A DNA stretch of 64,000 nt from Neisseria sp. oral taxon 014 str. F0314 (GTDB lineage: Bacteria; Pseudomonadota; Gammaproteobacteria; Burkholderiales; Neisseriaceae). Under the pieces are notes generated by a model, which was not told where the DNA came from, searched no databases, and saw only the letters and a list, made by a program, of their open reading frames with translations. The DNA lies in the NCBI RefSeq assembly GCF_005886145.1, contig NZ_CP040504.1, forward strand, positions 248,001 to 312,000, in the 5' to 3' direction. Both the position numbers and the translations under genes were made by a program. This document shows, one piece after another, positions 1-7,727 of this stretch (positions are counted from its first letter, which is position 1; every line of letters starts with the position of its first letter).

Positions 1-176
1 TCGTCCGGCAGGTCGTCTGAAAACGGCAGCTCCGGCTGCATCCATACATCCAGTTCGGCACGGAAAAACGCAATGCTTCCCGCAAGAAATATTACGAACA
101 AAACCCACGAACAGATCAGCCCCGTCCATGTGTGGATTTCCGCCATTACCTTGCGCAGCCCCGCCTCCTTAGCCAT
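1..176 (-). CDS. PepSY-type membrane protein, N-terminal part only (cut by window edge)
   Basis: Reading the minus strand from the ATG at 174-176 gives about 58 residues: MAKEAGLRKVMAEIHTWTGL, then a hydrophobic segment (roughly residues 20-40, LICSWVLFVIFLAGS), then FFRAELDVWMQPELPFSDD. The 'IHTWTGL' opening followed by a membrane helix is how PepSY-associated TM-helix proteins (iron-regulated membrane proteins beside siderophore receptors) begin. The start overlaps the end of the DUF3649 gene by 8 bases, which suggests translational coupling. The remainder of the gene lies outside the window, so the family call rests on the first helix and on the neighbours (DUF3649 and a TonB-dependent receptor). 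A DUS of the AGGTCGTCTGAA type lies inside the gene at 10-21. Confidence 0.7.
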   Translation of the reverse strand, partial: MAKEAGLRKVMAEIHTWTGLICSWVLFVIFLAGSIAFFRAELDVWMQPELPFSDDLPD

Positions 177-444
177 GCGGCAGCCCCCCTGCCGCCGAAA
201 GCAGCAACACCGACAGCGACAGCACGCAAAACACCGTCCGCAGCCGCCGCGCCGCCAACGCCCACAGAAATACCAGCGGCAGCAGCGTGATGCCTAGGAG
301 GGTGCCGCCGTAAACGGCATTGGTTGACCCGCCCGCATAAAGCGGAACCGTACCCGCCGCCAGCGCGGATACCCAGTAGCTTCCGGCCGAAGCCAGCACA
401 ATCCGCGCCGCGATGTGCAGCGGGCGTGGCAGGATGGGACTCAT
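169..444 (-). CDS. DUF3649 family small inner-membrane protein
   Basis: A 91-residue protein with three likely membrane helices: about 12-32 (AARIVLASAGSYWVSALAAG), 42-62 (AVYGGTLLGITLLPLVFLWAL) and 68-88 (LRTVFCVLSLSVLLLSAAGG). Small proteins of this shape (DUF3649) usually sit between a siderophore receptor and a PepSY-type membrane protein, exactly as here, and are thought to help iron release or export across the inner membrane; the biochemical role is not established. The stop codon overlaps the start of the next gene by 8 bases. The gap to the receptor (427 bases) is filled by NIME and Correia repeats, so it may no longer be transcribed simply from the receptor promoter. Confidence 0.75.
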   Translation of the reverse strand: MSPILPRPLHIAARIVLASAGSYWVSALAAGTVPLYAGGSTNAVYGGTLLGITLLPLVFLWALAARRLRTVFCVLSLSVLLLSAAGGLPHG

Positions 445-560
445 ATGGTTTTCCTTGGGATATTCGTTACTTTTATTCGATTGGGTGTTTTGCAGGCGGC
501 TTTTGGAAATAACGGGTTGTAGGTTTCAGACGACCTTTCAAAATTGCAGCAACCTCACGA

Positions 561-667
561 CCGTCATTCCCGTGAAAACGGGAATCCAGACCTTTGGAGT
601 TTCAGGAATCTCTAAAAATCGCCGAATCCCAAAGATTCCTAGATTTCCGCCTGCGCGGGAATGACGG
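561..667. repeat. NIME: dRS3 repeat pair around a short core
   Basis: A perfect dRS3 (ATTCCC-8 bases-GGGAAT) lies at 566-585. A one-mismatch partner in opposite orientation (ATTTCC...GGGAAT) lies at 644-663, and both are flanked by CCGTC / GACGG. Two dRS3 elements flanking a 50-150 base core is the layout of a Neisseria intergenic mosaic element. These act as recombination and phage-integration targets in the genus. Confidence 0.75.
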
Positions 668-671
668 ATTA

Positions 672-828
672 TATAGTGGATTAACTTTAAACCAGTACGG
701 CGTTGCCTCGCCTTAGCTCAAAGAGAACGATTCTCTAAGGTGCTGAAGCACCAAGTGAATCGGTTCCGTACTATCTGTACTGTCTGCGGCTTCGTCGCCT
801 TGTCCTGATTTAAAGTTAATCCACTATA
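672..828. mobile_element. Correia element (CREE), full length
   Basis: The 157-base element has matching terminal inverted repeats: TATAGTGGATTAA at 672 and its complement TTAATCCACTATA ending at 828. Internal sequence (GCTCAAAGAGAACGATTCTCTAAGG region, with an inner hairpin, written here across two pieces) fits the long Correia type. These non-autonomous MITE-like elements insert at TA and can carry promoters, IHF sites and RNase III processing sites, so this copy could alter expression of the DUF3649/PepSY genes downstream of it. Confidence 0.9.
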
Positions 829-871
829 GGTTTCAGACGACCTTCAAGAATTACAGCAACCCCAAACCCCG

Positions 872-3118
872 TCAAAACTTATACCTAAGCGTCCCCGACA
901 AACTCCTCGGCTGGCCGTAGTCGTGGTACATCGTGTCCATGCGGTAGCGTTTGTCGAACACGTTGTCGAAGTTTAGTGTCAGGTTGGCGTTTTTGGAAAT
1001 GTCGTACTGCGCGGTCAGGTCGACCACGGCGAAGGATTTTTGGCGGGAGAGGACGCGGGCGCGTTCTTTGGCTTCATCGTCGTCAAACTCGATATTGCTG
1101 AGGTCGCCGTATTTGTCCACAAAGGTCTTGCTCTGCCAGCGCACGCCGCCGCCGAGGGTCCAACGGGTTTTGGTCAGGCGGTAGGTGGTGAAGAGTTTGA
1201 AGCTGTGGCGCGGGTCGTATTGGCTGTTGGGCCGGTTGCCGTTTTCTTCGCGGGTCAGGTGCGACTGCACGCCGGCGGTGATGTCCCAGCCTTCGGCGGG
1301 TGATCCGCTAATTTCGGCTTCCCAGCCGTGGGCTTTGGTATTCGCTGAGCGGTAGTAGGTGTCGTCGTTGTCAAATTTGCCCGCTTCGACGGGGACGTTG
1401 CGCCGTTTGGATTGGAACACCGACAGCGAGGCGTTCAGACGGCCTTCGAGCCATTCGCCTTTCAGTCCAGCCTCGACGGTGCGGCCGGTAATCGGATCGA
1501 TGGGGCGGCGGTTGATGTCTGTTTCGCCGTTTTCGTGCGGCATAAACAGGCGGCTGTAGGAGGCGTAGGCGGAGAGGTTGTCGGTGAGGTCGTAGGTGAT
1601 GCCGGCGTAGGGGGCGAAGCGGCCTTCTTTAGCTTCCGTATTCGGGCTGCCGTCAACTTGCGGTGGGCTGGCAGTGCCTGCCGACAGGCCTTCTTTAGCT
1701 TCCGTATTCGGGCTGCCGTCAACCGGTATGGATTGGTAATGGTAGCGGGCGTAGTTGGCGCCCAAAAGCAGCGAGAGTTTGTCGGTGGCGTGCAGGCGGG
1801 TGGCGGCATAGCCGCTGATTTGGCGTGTCGCGATGGTGTCTCCCTCCCATTTCCAGTCGTTGACGGAAGCGATGGAGGGATAGTCGCGGCGGCGTATGAA
1901 ATCGTAGATGTCGTCTATGGAATAGTTGCCTTCAGGGTTTGCCCAGACGCGTTTGTTCCGCGTGCGATAGCCGCCGATGCCGAATACGGCTTCGTGTTTG
2001 CGCCCCCATAAATCGTATTGCCCGTTGAGCTTGAAGCTGAAGGCATGGCTGACGATATTGTCGGCCATTTTATAAAAATTGGCTCTGGCCGAGCTGTCGT
2101 CGTGCCTGAGATAGCTGTATGGGGCGTCACCCATACCGGGATTGAGGGTTTTCTCACGGTTGTAGCGGTATTCCAGCTTGGCTTTCCAGTTGTTTTCAAA
2201 GCGGTGTTCCAGTCCGGTAAAGAGTTCCGTCGCGCGTTCCCTATAGCTGCTGCCTTTGATTTTGTTGTTGTCACGGATGCCGAGGCGGGTTGGGTAGCCT
2301 GCGCTGTCGTAAACGGGCAGGTCCCCGCCGTAAAATTCTTTTTCTCGCGCGCGCTGGTGGTTGATGCCGGCGTAGGCGGTGGTTTGCGGCGAGAAATCGT
2401 ATTCGGCAATGCCGTAAACCATGTCGGAGCGGTCGCGCGAACCCTCGGTCCAATGCCGCCCGCCCTCGGCGTTGATGACGGCGCGGCCGCGCAGGCTGCC
2501 GCTCGAGTTGAGCGGTCCGGACACGTCGGCCTCGGCATTCCAACGCCGCCATCTGCCGATGCCGACGGAAATTTCAGCCTGCCGCTCTTTGGTCGGACGC
2601 TTGCGTACCAGGTTCACCGTCGCGCTCGGGTCGCCCACGCCGCCCTGCAAGGCGGAAGTGCCGCGCACGACTTCCACCCGCTCGTACGCGCCCGAGTTCA
2701 GCAGTTGGTTGCCGTCGATTTCGGTGGTCATGCCGTCTATCTGGTAATCGTTGACCGTCTCGCCGCGCGCATACATGTTGGTTACCGCATAGCGCGAACT
2801 TGCCGGATTGCCGCTGATACCGTTGACCCATGAGAGCGCGTCGTAAACGCTGCGCTTGCCTTGGTCCTTCATCTGTTTGTCGGTTACCACGCTCACGCTC
2901 TGCGGCACCTCGCGCAGCGTCAGCGGCATCCCCGTCGCGGCGTAAGTGCCCGAAGCGGTATAGCCCTTGTTCAACGACTTCTGCCTCTTGCCGCGCACGG
3001 TAACAGTGGAAAGGGTAACTGCTGCCGGTTCGGCATCGGCGGGAACGTATGCGTCCGCCGCCTGCGTGCAGACAGGCAGGATAAGTAACAGCGGCGCGCT
3101 CAAATGGTAAAACTTCAT
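872..3118 (-). CDS. TonB-dependent siderophore receptor
   Basis: A 748-residue outer-membrane receptor. It has a signal peptide (MKFYHLSAPLLLILPVCTQA), a TonB-box-like stretch near LSTVTVRG, a plug domain (about residues 60-170, with TLREVPQSVSVVTDKQ and RVEVVRGTSAL), a 22-strand barrel, and the typical C-terminus NVFDKRYR...LRYKF ending in Phe. The plug motifs match ferrichrome/pyoverdine-type receptors (TIGR01783 family); the ligand cannot be named. The start is supported by AAGGAG shortly upstream. The neighbours DUF3649 and PepSY fit a xenosiderophore uptake unit. Oddity: a 37-base direct repeat with 66-base period (1621-1657 and 1687-1723) duplicates VDGSPNTEAKEG within one barrel loop, an in-frame insertion. 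Confidence 0.9.
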   Translation of the reverse strand: MKFYHLSAPLLLILPVCTQAADAYVPADAEPAAVTLSTVTVRGKRQKSLNKGYTASGTYAATGMPLTLREVPQSVSVVTDKQMKDQGKRSVYDALSWVNGISGNPASSRYAVTNMYARGETVNDYQIDGMTTEIDGNQLLNSGAYERVEVVRGTSALQGGVGDPSATVNLVRKRPTKERQAEISVGIGRWRRWNAEADVSGPLNSSGSLRGRAVINAEGGRHWTEGSRDRSDMVYGIAEYDFSPQTTAYAGINHQRAREKEFYGGDLPVYDSAGYPTRLGIRDNNKIKGSSYRERATELFTGLEHRFENNWKAKLEYRYNREKTLNPGMGDAPYSYLRHDDSSARANFYKMADNIVSHAFSFKLNGQYDLWGRKHEAVFGIGGYRTRNKRVWANPEGNYSIDDIYDFIRRRDYPSIASVNDWKWEGDTIATRQISGYAATRLHATDKLSLLLGANYARYHYQSIPVDGSPNTEAKEGLSAGTASPPQVDGSPNTEAKEGRFAPYAGITYDLTDNLSAYASYSRLFMPHENGETDINRRPIDPITGRTVEAGLKGEWLEGRLNASLSVFQSKRRNVPVEAGKFDNDDTYYRSANTKAHGWEAEISGSPAEGWDITAGVQSHLTREENGNRPNSQYDPRHSFKLFTTYRLTKTRWTLGGGVRWQSKTFVDKYGDLSNIEFDDDEAKERARVLSRQKSFAVVDLTAQYDISKNANLTLNFDNVFDKRYRMDTMYHDYGQPRSLSGTLRYKF
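1621..1723. repeat. Direct repeat inside the siderophore receptor gene
   Basis: Two identical 37-base copies, 1621-1657 and 1687-1723, are spaced 66 bases apart (22 codons). They encode the peptide VDGSPNTEAKEG twice, separated by LSAGTASPPQ. The duplication keeps the frame and falls in a probable extracellular loop of the barrel just before the FAPYAGITYDL strand. Confidence 0.85.
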
Positions 3119-3768
3119 TGCTACAAATTCTCCTTTTCAAGTTCAAACAATAGATTGATAGGATTGATAATAATTTTTGTATAAAAATTGGTAATTTTGT
3201 TTCATTTTGTCCTTTGTAAAAGACAGAATGAAGAAATGCCGTTCGGGCAAAATGCCATGATACGGGGAGCGAAGGCGGAAGCGCGGAATGAAAAGGAGTT
3301 TGTAAAAGTTTGAAAAGTGCAGATTTGCAGGATAACGGCGGAGTGCGGAGGGGAAGGCAACAGGTTTTGGACGACCTTTTGGAAATTGCGGCAACTTTAC
3401 ATTCCGTCATTCCCGTGAAAACGGGAATCCAGACCTTTTATTTTCAGGAATTTTTGGAAAATTGCCGCAGCCCAAAGGTTTCCTGGATTCCCGCCGCAGC
3501 CTGTCTTCGCGTAGGCGGGGGCGGGAATGACGAATCATAAGTTTCAGACGGCCTCTCAAGGAACAACGATAAAAAACAGCCTGCAATATTAAGCAATGTG
3601 GGCTCGGGATAAAGCGGTTGATAAAAAGACAGATTCCGCCGAGGTATCGGCTATCCTGCTCCCTCCCCTGTGGGGGAGGGTCGGGGAGAGGGGAAAACGG
3701 TGAGGATAAAAAACGGTTCCAACTGCCAAACCAAGCCCTCTACCACGGGAAAGGGAATGATGCGCCGT
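3119..3768. other. Intergenic region upstream of the siderophore receptor
   Basis: No gene is recognised in these 650 bases. The first 70 bases next to the receptor are AT-rich and hold its ribosome-binding site (AAGGAG). They also contain a run resembling iron-responsive Fur sites (GATTGATAATAAT at about 3163-3175), but this is a weak match. A NIME follows at 3404-3532, a single DUS at about 3542-3554, and a GC-rich hairpin (CCCTCCCC / GGGGAGGG) near 3660-3680 of unknown role. Confidence 0.6.
3404..3532. repeat. NIME: dRS3 element with degenerate partner
   Basis: A perfect dRS3 (ATTCCC GTGAAAAC GGGAAT) is at 3409-3428, followed by AATCCAGACCTTT as in the first NIME. The partner near 3486-3528 is expanded by an insertion between its ATTCCC and GGGAAT halves. 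The outer flanks are CCGTC and GACG. Confidence 0.65.
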
Positions 3769-5076
3769 TCAGCGTTCGGATGCTTCTTCGTCCAGCGATT
3801 TGAGCCACGCCAGCTTCTCGCCGATTTTAATTTCCAGGCCGCGCGGGACGGGTTGGTAGAAATCGGGTTCGTCCAAGCCGTCGGGCATATAGCTTTCGCC
3901 GGCGGCGTAGGCGTTCGGTTCGTCGTGGGCATAGCGGTATTCACGTCCGTAGCCCAATTCCTTCATCAATTTGGTCGGGGCGTTGCGCAGGTGGACGGGC
4001 ACTTCGTCGCTGGCGTTTTCTTTGACGAAGCGGCGCATTTGGTTGTATGCCTTGTAGCCCGCGTTGGATTTGGCGGCGGCGGCAAGGTACAGCACGGCTT
4101 GCGCCAGCGCGAGTTCGCCTTCGGGCGAGCCTAAGCGTTCGAAGGTGGCGGCGGCATCGTTGGCGATTTGGAAAGCACGCGGGTCGGCAAGCCCGATGTC
4201 CTCCCACGCCATGCGCACGATGCGGCGGGCGAGGTAGCGCGGGTCGGTGCCGCCGTCGAGCATACGGCAGAACCAATACAGCGCGGCATTCGGATGCGAG
4301 CCGCGCACGGATTTGTGCAGGGCGGAGATTTGGTTGTAGAAACTCTCGCCGCCTTTGTCGAAACGGCGGATTTGCGCCCCCAAGCTGTCGGCGAGAAATT
4401 CGGCAGTCAGGGTTTTCAGACGGCGTGTGTCGGCGGCGCGTAAAAGTTGTTCTAATAAATTCAACAATCTGCGCGCATCGCCGTCGGCAGTATTGACGAG
4501 CAGCTCCTGCGCATCGGCTTCAATCGTGAAATCTCGGTATTCGGGCAAGGCCAACACTTTGGCAATCAGTTTCTTGAGGTCGTCTGAAGACAAGAACTGC
4601 AAAACATACACCTGCGCGCGGCTCAACAGCGCGGGATTGACTTCGAACGACGGATTTTCCGTAGTCGCGCCGATAAAGGTCAGCAAACCGCTTTCGACAT
4701 GGGGCAAAAACGCGTCCTGCTGCGCCTTGTTGAAGCGGTGGACTTCATCGACAAACAAAATCGTCGTGCGTCCCTGCTGCAAAGCAATTTCAGCCTTATC
4801 GATTGCCTCGCGTATGTCTTTCACGCCGGAAAACACGGCGGAAACAGGCAGAAACTGGGCATTGAAACTCTGCGCCAAAATCCGCGCCAACGTCGTCTTG
4901 CCCACGCCCGGCGGCCCCCACAGCAACATAGAATGCGGCTTCCCGCCTTCCACCGCCACGCGCAGCGGCTTGCCTTCGCCGATTAAATGCTGCTGCCCGA
5001 TAACATCATCAAGCGTATGCGGGCGCAGGCGTTCGGCAAGCGGCGCATCGGGTTGGCGGGTGAAAAGGTCGGACAT
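3769..5076 (-). CDS. rarA: Replication-associated recombination protein A (RarA/MgsA) AAA+ ATPase
   Basis: A 435-residue clamp-loader-like AAA+ ATPase that acts at stalled replication forks. The start MSDLFTRQPDAPLAERLRP fits the family's opening. Walker A is [11 protein letters not shown] (about residues 54-64), Walker B is ILFVDEVHRF, sensor 1 is GATTENPSFEVN. The C-terminal tetramerisation part carries WYRM-type sequence WFCRMLDGG and the conserved ARRIVRMAWEDIGLADP. Length is normal for the family. The gene stands alone, with a DUS-bearing gap to the divergent thrC. Confidence 0.95.
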   Translation of the reverse strand: MSDLFTRQPDAPLAERLRPHTLDDVIGQQHLIGEGKPLRVAVEGGKPHSMLLWGPPGVGKTTLARILAQSFNAQFLPVSAVFSGVKDIREAIDKAEIALQQGRTTILFVDEVHRFNKAQQDAFLPHVESGLLTFIGATTENPSFEVNPALLSRAQVYVLQFLSSDDLKKLIAKVLALPEYRDFTIEADAQELLVNTADGDARRLLNLLEQLLRAADTRRLKTLTAEFLADSLGAQIRRFDKGGESFYNQISALHKSVRGSHPNAALYWFCRMLDGGTDPRYLARRIVRMAWEDIGLADPRAFQIANDAAATFERLGSPEGELALAQAVLYLAAAAKSNAGYKAYNQMRRFVKENASDEVPVHLRNAPTKLMKELGYGREYRYAHDEPNAYAAGESYMPDGLDEPDFYQPVPRGLEIKIGEKLAWLKSLDEEASER

Positions 5077-5172
5077 GGCGGTTTCCGTGGGATGGGTTTT
5101 CAGACGGCCTCATTATACCGCAAGCGTTCGCACGACCTAAGGCCTTGCGGTATAATCGTCCGGACTGCAAGC

Positions 5173-5220
5173 GTTTCAGACGGCCTTTCTCCGAATCGGG
5201 CGGTGAGGCCGTCTGAAAAC
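5173..5220. terminator. Inverted DUS pair (hairpin) upstream of thrC
   Basis: GTTTCAGACGGCCT at 5173 pairs with AGGCCGTCTGAAAAC ending at 5220, followed on the plus strand by TTTTATTCTTTT. Inverted DUS pairs of this kind commonly serve as Rho-independent terminators in Neisseria. Here it would isolate thrC from readthrough. Confidence 0.5.
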
Positions 5221-5268
5221 TTTTATTCTTTTGAAACTTGAAACTGAACCCAACGGAAGAACGGTAAA

Positions 5269-6681
5269 ATGAACTACATCAGCACCCGCGGTAAAACCGC
5301 GCCCAAACCTTTCAGCGAAGTTTTATTGATGGGTCTCGCACCCGACGGCGGTTTGATGTTGCCGGAATCTTATCCGCAAATCAGCCGCGGAACTTTGGAC
5401 GAATGGCGCAATCTTAGTTATCCCGAACTGGCGTTTGAAATCATGAGCCTGTTCGTTACCGACATTCCGGCGGATGATTTGCGCGGCATCGTTGGGCGCA
5501 CCTATACCGAGGCCGTGTTCAACAGCAAAGAAATCACGCCCGTGCGTACGCTTTCAGACGGCCTCAAAATCCAAGCCCTGTCCAACGGCCCGACGCTGGC
5601 GTTTAAAGATATGGCGATGCAGTTTTTGGGTAACGCGTTCGAATATGTGTTGGACAAGGAAGGCCGGCATCTCAATATCTTGGGCGCGACCAGCGGCGAC
5701 ACCGGCTCCGCCGCAGAATACGCATTGCGCGGCAAAAAAGGCATCAACGTCTTCATGCTCTCGCCCGAAGGCAAAATGAGCGCGTTCCAGCGGGCGCAAA
5801 TGTACAGCCTGCAAGATGCCAATATCCACAACATCGCCGTAAAAGGCATGTTTGACGATTGTCAGGATATTGTAAAGGCCGTACAAAACGATGCCGGATT
5901 TAAAGCAACTTATCATATCGGTACGGTAAACTCTATCAACTGGGGACGCATCGTAGCCCAAGTGGTTTACTACTTCGCCGGCTATTTCAAAGCCACGCAG
6001 AGCAACGGCGAAAAAGTCAGCTTCTGCGTACCCAGCGGCAATTTCGGCAATATCTGCGCCGGACACATCGCCAAACAGATGGGCTTGCCGATAGGACGCC
6101 TGATTGCCGCCACCAACGAAAACGACGTATTGGACGAGTTTTTCAAAACGGGCCGCTACCTGCCGCGCAGCGCCGCGCAGACGCACGTTACTTCCAGCCC
6201 GTCGATGGACATTTCGAAAGCATCGAATTTTGAACGTTTTGTTTTTGATCTGGTCGAACGTGATACGGACAAAGTAAACGCCCTGTGGGCCGAGGTTGCT
6301 TCGGGCAAAGGCTTCGACTTGTCCGACTTGCTCGGCACCGTGCGCGGCAAATACGGCTTTGTTTCCGGCAAAAGCCTGCACAGCGACCGTTTGGCTACCA
6401 TCAAACAGGTTTACGAACAGGACGGCCAGTTAATCGATCCGCACACCGCCGACGGCGTGAAAGTTGCCCGTGAGTTGCGCGAAACGGGTGAAACCGTGGT
6501 TTGTTTGGAAACCGCGTTGGCTGTTAAGTTCGAAGCGACGATACACGAAGCCGTGGGTGATGTGGCCGTGCCGCGTCCGGCGGGTTTGGGCGGTTTGGAA
6601 AGTCTGCCGCAGCGTGTGGAAGTGGTGGCGAACGATGCCGAACTCGTGAAAAACATTATCGAAAAAGCTGTTAGCGTTTGA
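5269..6681 (+). CDS. thrC: Threonine synthase
   Basis: A 470-residue PLP enzyme converting O-phospho-homoserine to threonine. The start MNYISTRGKTAPKPFSEVLL is typical of the longer thrC class. The PLP lysine sits in GPTLAFKDMAMQF, and the phosphate/PLP loop in ILGATSGDTGSAAEYAL. The substrate and cofactor glycine region SFCVPSGNFGNICAGHIAKQ (split by family position) is intact. A ribosome-binding site (GGAAGAACGG) precedes the ATG. The gene contains an internal DUS near 5549. It ends 29 bases before a strong terminator, so it is a single-gene unit. Confidence 0.95.
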   Translation: MNYISTRGKTAPKPFSEVLLMGLAPDGGLMLPESYPQISRGTLDEWRNLSYPELAFEIMSLFVTDIPADDLRGIVGRTYTEAVFNSKEITPVRTLSDGLKIQALSNGPTLAFKDMAMQFLGNAFEYVLDKEGRHLNILGATSGDTGSAAEYALRGKKGINVFMLSPEGKMSAFQRAQMYSLQDANIHNIAVKGMFDDCQDIVKAVQNDAGFKATYHIGTVNSINWGRIVAQVVYYFAGYFKATQSNGEKVSFCVPSGNFGNICAGHIAKQMGLPIGRLIAATNENDVLDEFFKTGRYLPRSAAQTHVTSSPSMDISKASNFERFVFDLVERDTDKVNALWAEVASGKGFDLSDLLGTVRGKYGFVSGKSLHSDRLATIKQVYEQDGQLIDPHTADGVKVARELRETGETVVCLETALAVKFEATIHEAVGDVAVPRPAGLGGLESLPQRVEVVANDAELVKNIIEKAVSV

Positions 6682-6709
6682 TATTACGGTAGTATTCCGG
6701 ATAAAAATA

Positions 6710-6753
6710 CCCGCCTGCGCCGTTTCCCCGCTTGCAGGCGGGTTTTCTTTTTT
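6710..6753 (+). terminator. Rho-independent terminator after thrC
   Basis: The stem CCCGCCTGC (6710-6718) pairs perfectly with GCAGGCGGG (6734-6742), followed by TTTTCTTTTTT. It lies directly after thrC and before the next start. Confidence 0.9.
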
Positions 6754-6773
6754 GACAAGACAATGAACGTGAT

Positions 6774-7577
6774 ATGAATACGACAAACCAAGCACTGGGA
6801 GTACCGGATTTCTCCGGTTGTTTGGCTGCATTCGCAGCAAAACAAAAGGCCAATATTGCCTGCTACGAACTTTCAGACGGCCTCGTAGTATGGATACGCA
6901 AGGCCGGCGCGCGCAATCCGGCATGGCGTTACGCACTATTGGGGATGATAACCAAACCGCTGCGGTTGGGTGTGTTGAAGCCGGTACCGAATTTGGGCGG
7001 CGAAAAAGCCATCTCTGTTGAAGAAAAACGCTTGCGCGAGCTGAAGGCTGCCGGAATCTCCGTTCCCGAAGTTTTGGCTCATCAGGCAGATGCACTGATG
7101 CTCAGTCATTTAGACGGCAAGCAGCTTGATACGCAAATCGAACAGGAAGCCAGAGGGAAACACCTCACCGCTTGGAATGCCGGATTGAACGCCATCGGCG
7201 AAGTACACAGAAAAGGCCAGTTCCTCAGTCAGGCGTTTGCACGCAACATCATGATTTCGGGTAAAGATGTCAGTTTTTTGGACTTTGAAGACGACCCGTC
7301 GGAAGTATTGACCCTTGCCGAATGCCAGAGCCGCGACTGGCTCTGTTACCTGCATTCGACCTCGCTGATGCTGAAGAAGTACGGCCTGCTTGAACGGGCG
7401 GCGGCTTTGTGGCACGACAAACTGCTGACACAGCCCGACGAAATACAGTATTTGGTTACGCAGACCGCCAAACCGATACGCTGGATGCACAGCCTGAGCC
7501 ATTCACGCTGGGGACGCGACATGCTGCGGCTGGCGGCGGTGGCGGGATTGTTTTATCTGGCGGATTTGTATTTCTAG
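6774..7577 (+). CDS. Kinase-fold protein (RIO/BUD32- or WaaP-like), function unknown
   Basis: A 267-residue soluble protein ending in a hydrophobic tail (MLRLAAVAGLFYLADLYF). The middle resembles small atypical kinases: EEKRLRELKAAGISVPEVLAH (nucleotide-lobe helix), LMLSHLDGKQLD (hinge), AIGEVHRKGQFLSQAFARNIMI (catalytic-loop region, H..G.....A..N) and FLDFEDDP (DFG-like metal site). These features fit the Kdo-kinase/RIO/BUD32 superfamily, but the exact substrate is unknown. It lies upstream of msbA with 150 bases between, so a lipopolysaccharide-related role is an attractive but unproven idea. The final helix could anchor it to the inner membrane. Confidence 0.6.
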   Translation: MNTTNQALGVPDFSGCLAAFAAKQKANIACYELSDGLVVWIRKAGARNPAWRYALLGMITKPLRLGVLKPVPNLGGEKAISVEEKRLRELKAAGISVPEVLAHQADALMLSHLDGKQLDTQIEQEARGKHLTAWNAGLNAIGEVHRKGQFLSQAFARNIMISGKDVSFLDFEDDPSEVLTLAECQSRDWLCYLHSTSLMLKKYGLLERAAALWHDKLLTQPDEIQYLVTQTAKPIRWMHSLSHSRWGRDMLRLAAVAGLFYLADLYF

Positions 7578-7595
7578 ATTGCGCCGCAGTCGTCG

Positions 7596-7635
7596 AGGCC
7601 GTCTGAAAACCGGAGTTTATGGTTTCAGACGGCCT
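7596..7635 (+). terminator. Inverted DUS pair after the kinase-like gene
   Basis: AGGCCGTCTGAAAACC (7596-7611) pairs with GGTTTCAGACGGCCT (7621-7635). It is a DUS hairpin between the kinase-like gene and msbA and probably a terminator. Confidence 0.65.
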
Positions 7636-7727
7636 TTGGTTTTGGATTGGGCGCATTCGTGCCGCAAACATTGTGATGAGAAAAATTTTCGTTTAAAATC
7701 CCACGTTTGCTCTGATTTTGGATTGCT

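Larger units (their letters stand above)
445..871. other. Intergenic stretch filled with Neisseria repeats
   Basis: No gene is visible. The stretch contains, left to right, a DUS of the AGGTCGTCTGAA dialect near 527-540, a NIME-type mosaic (561-667), a full Correia element (672-828) and a second DUS of the same dialect near 831-842. It separates the TonB-dependent receptor from the DUF3649/PepSY genes that usually follow such receptors closely. Confidence 0.8.
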
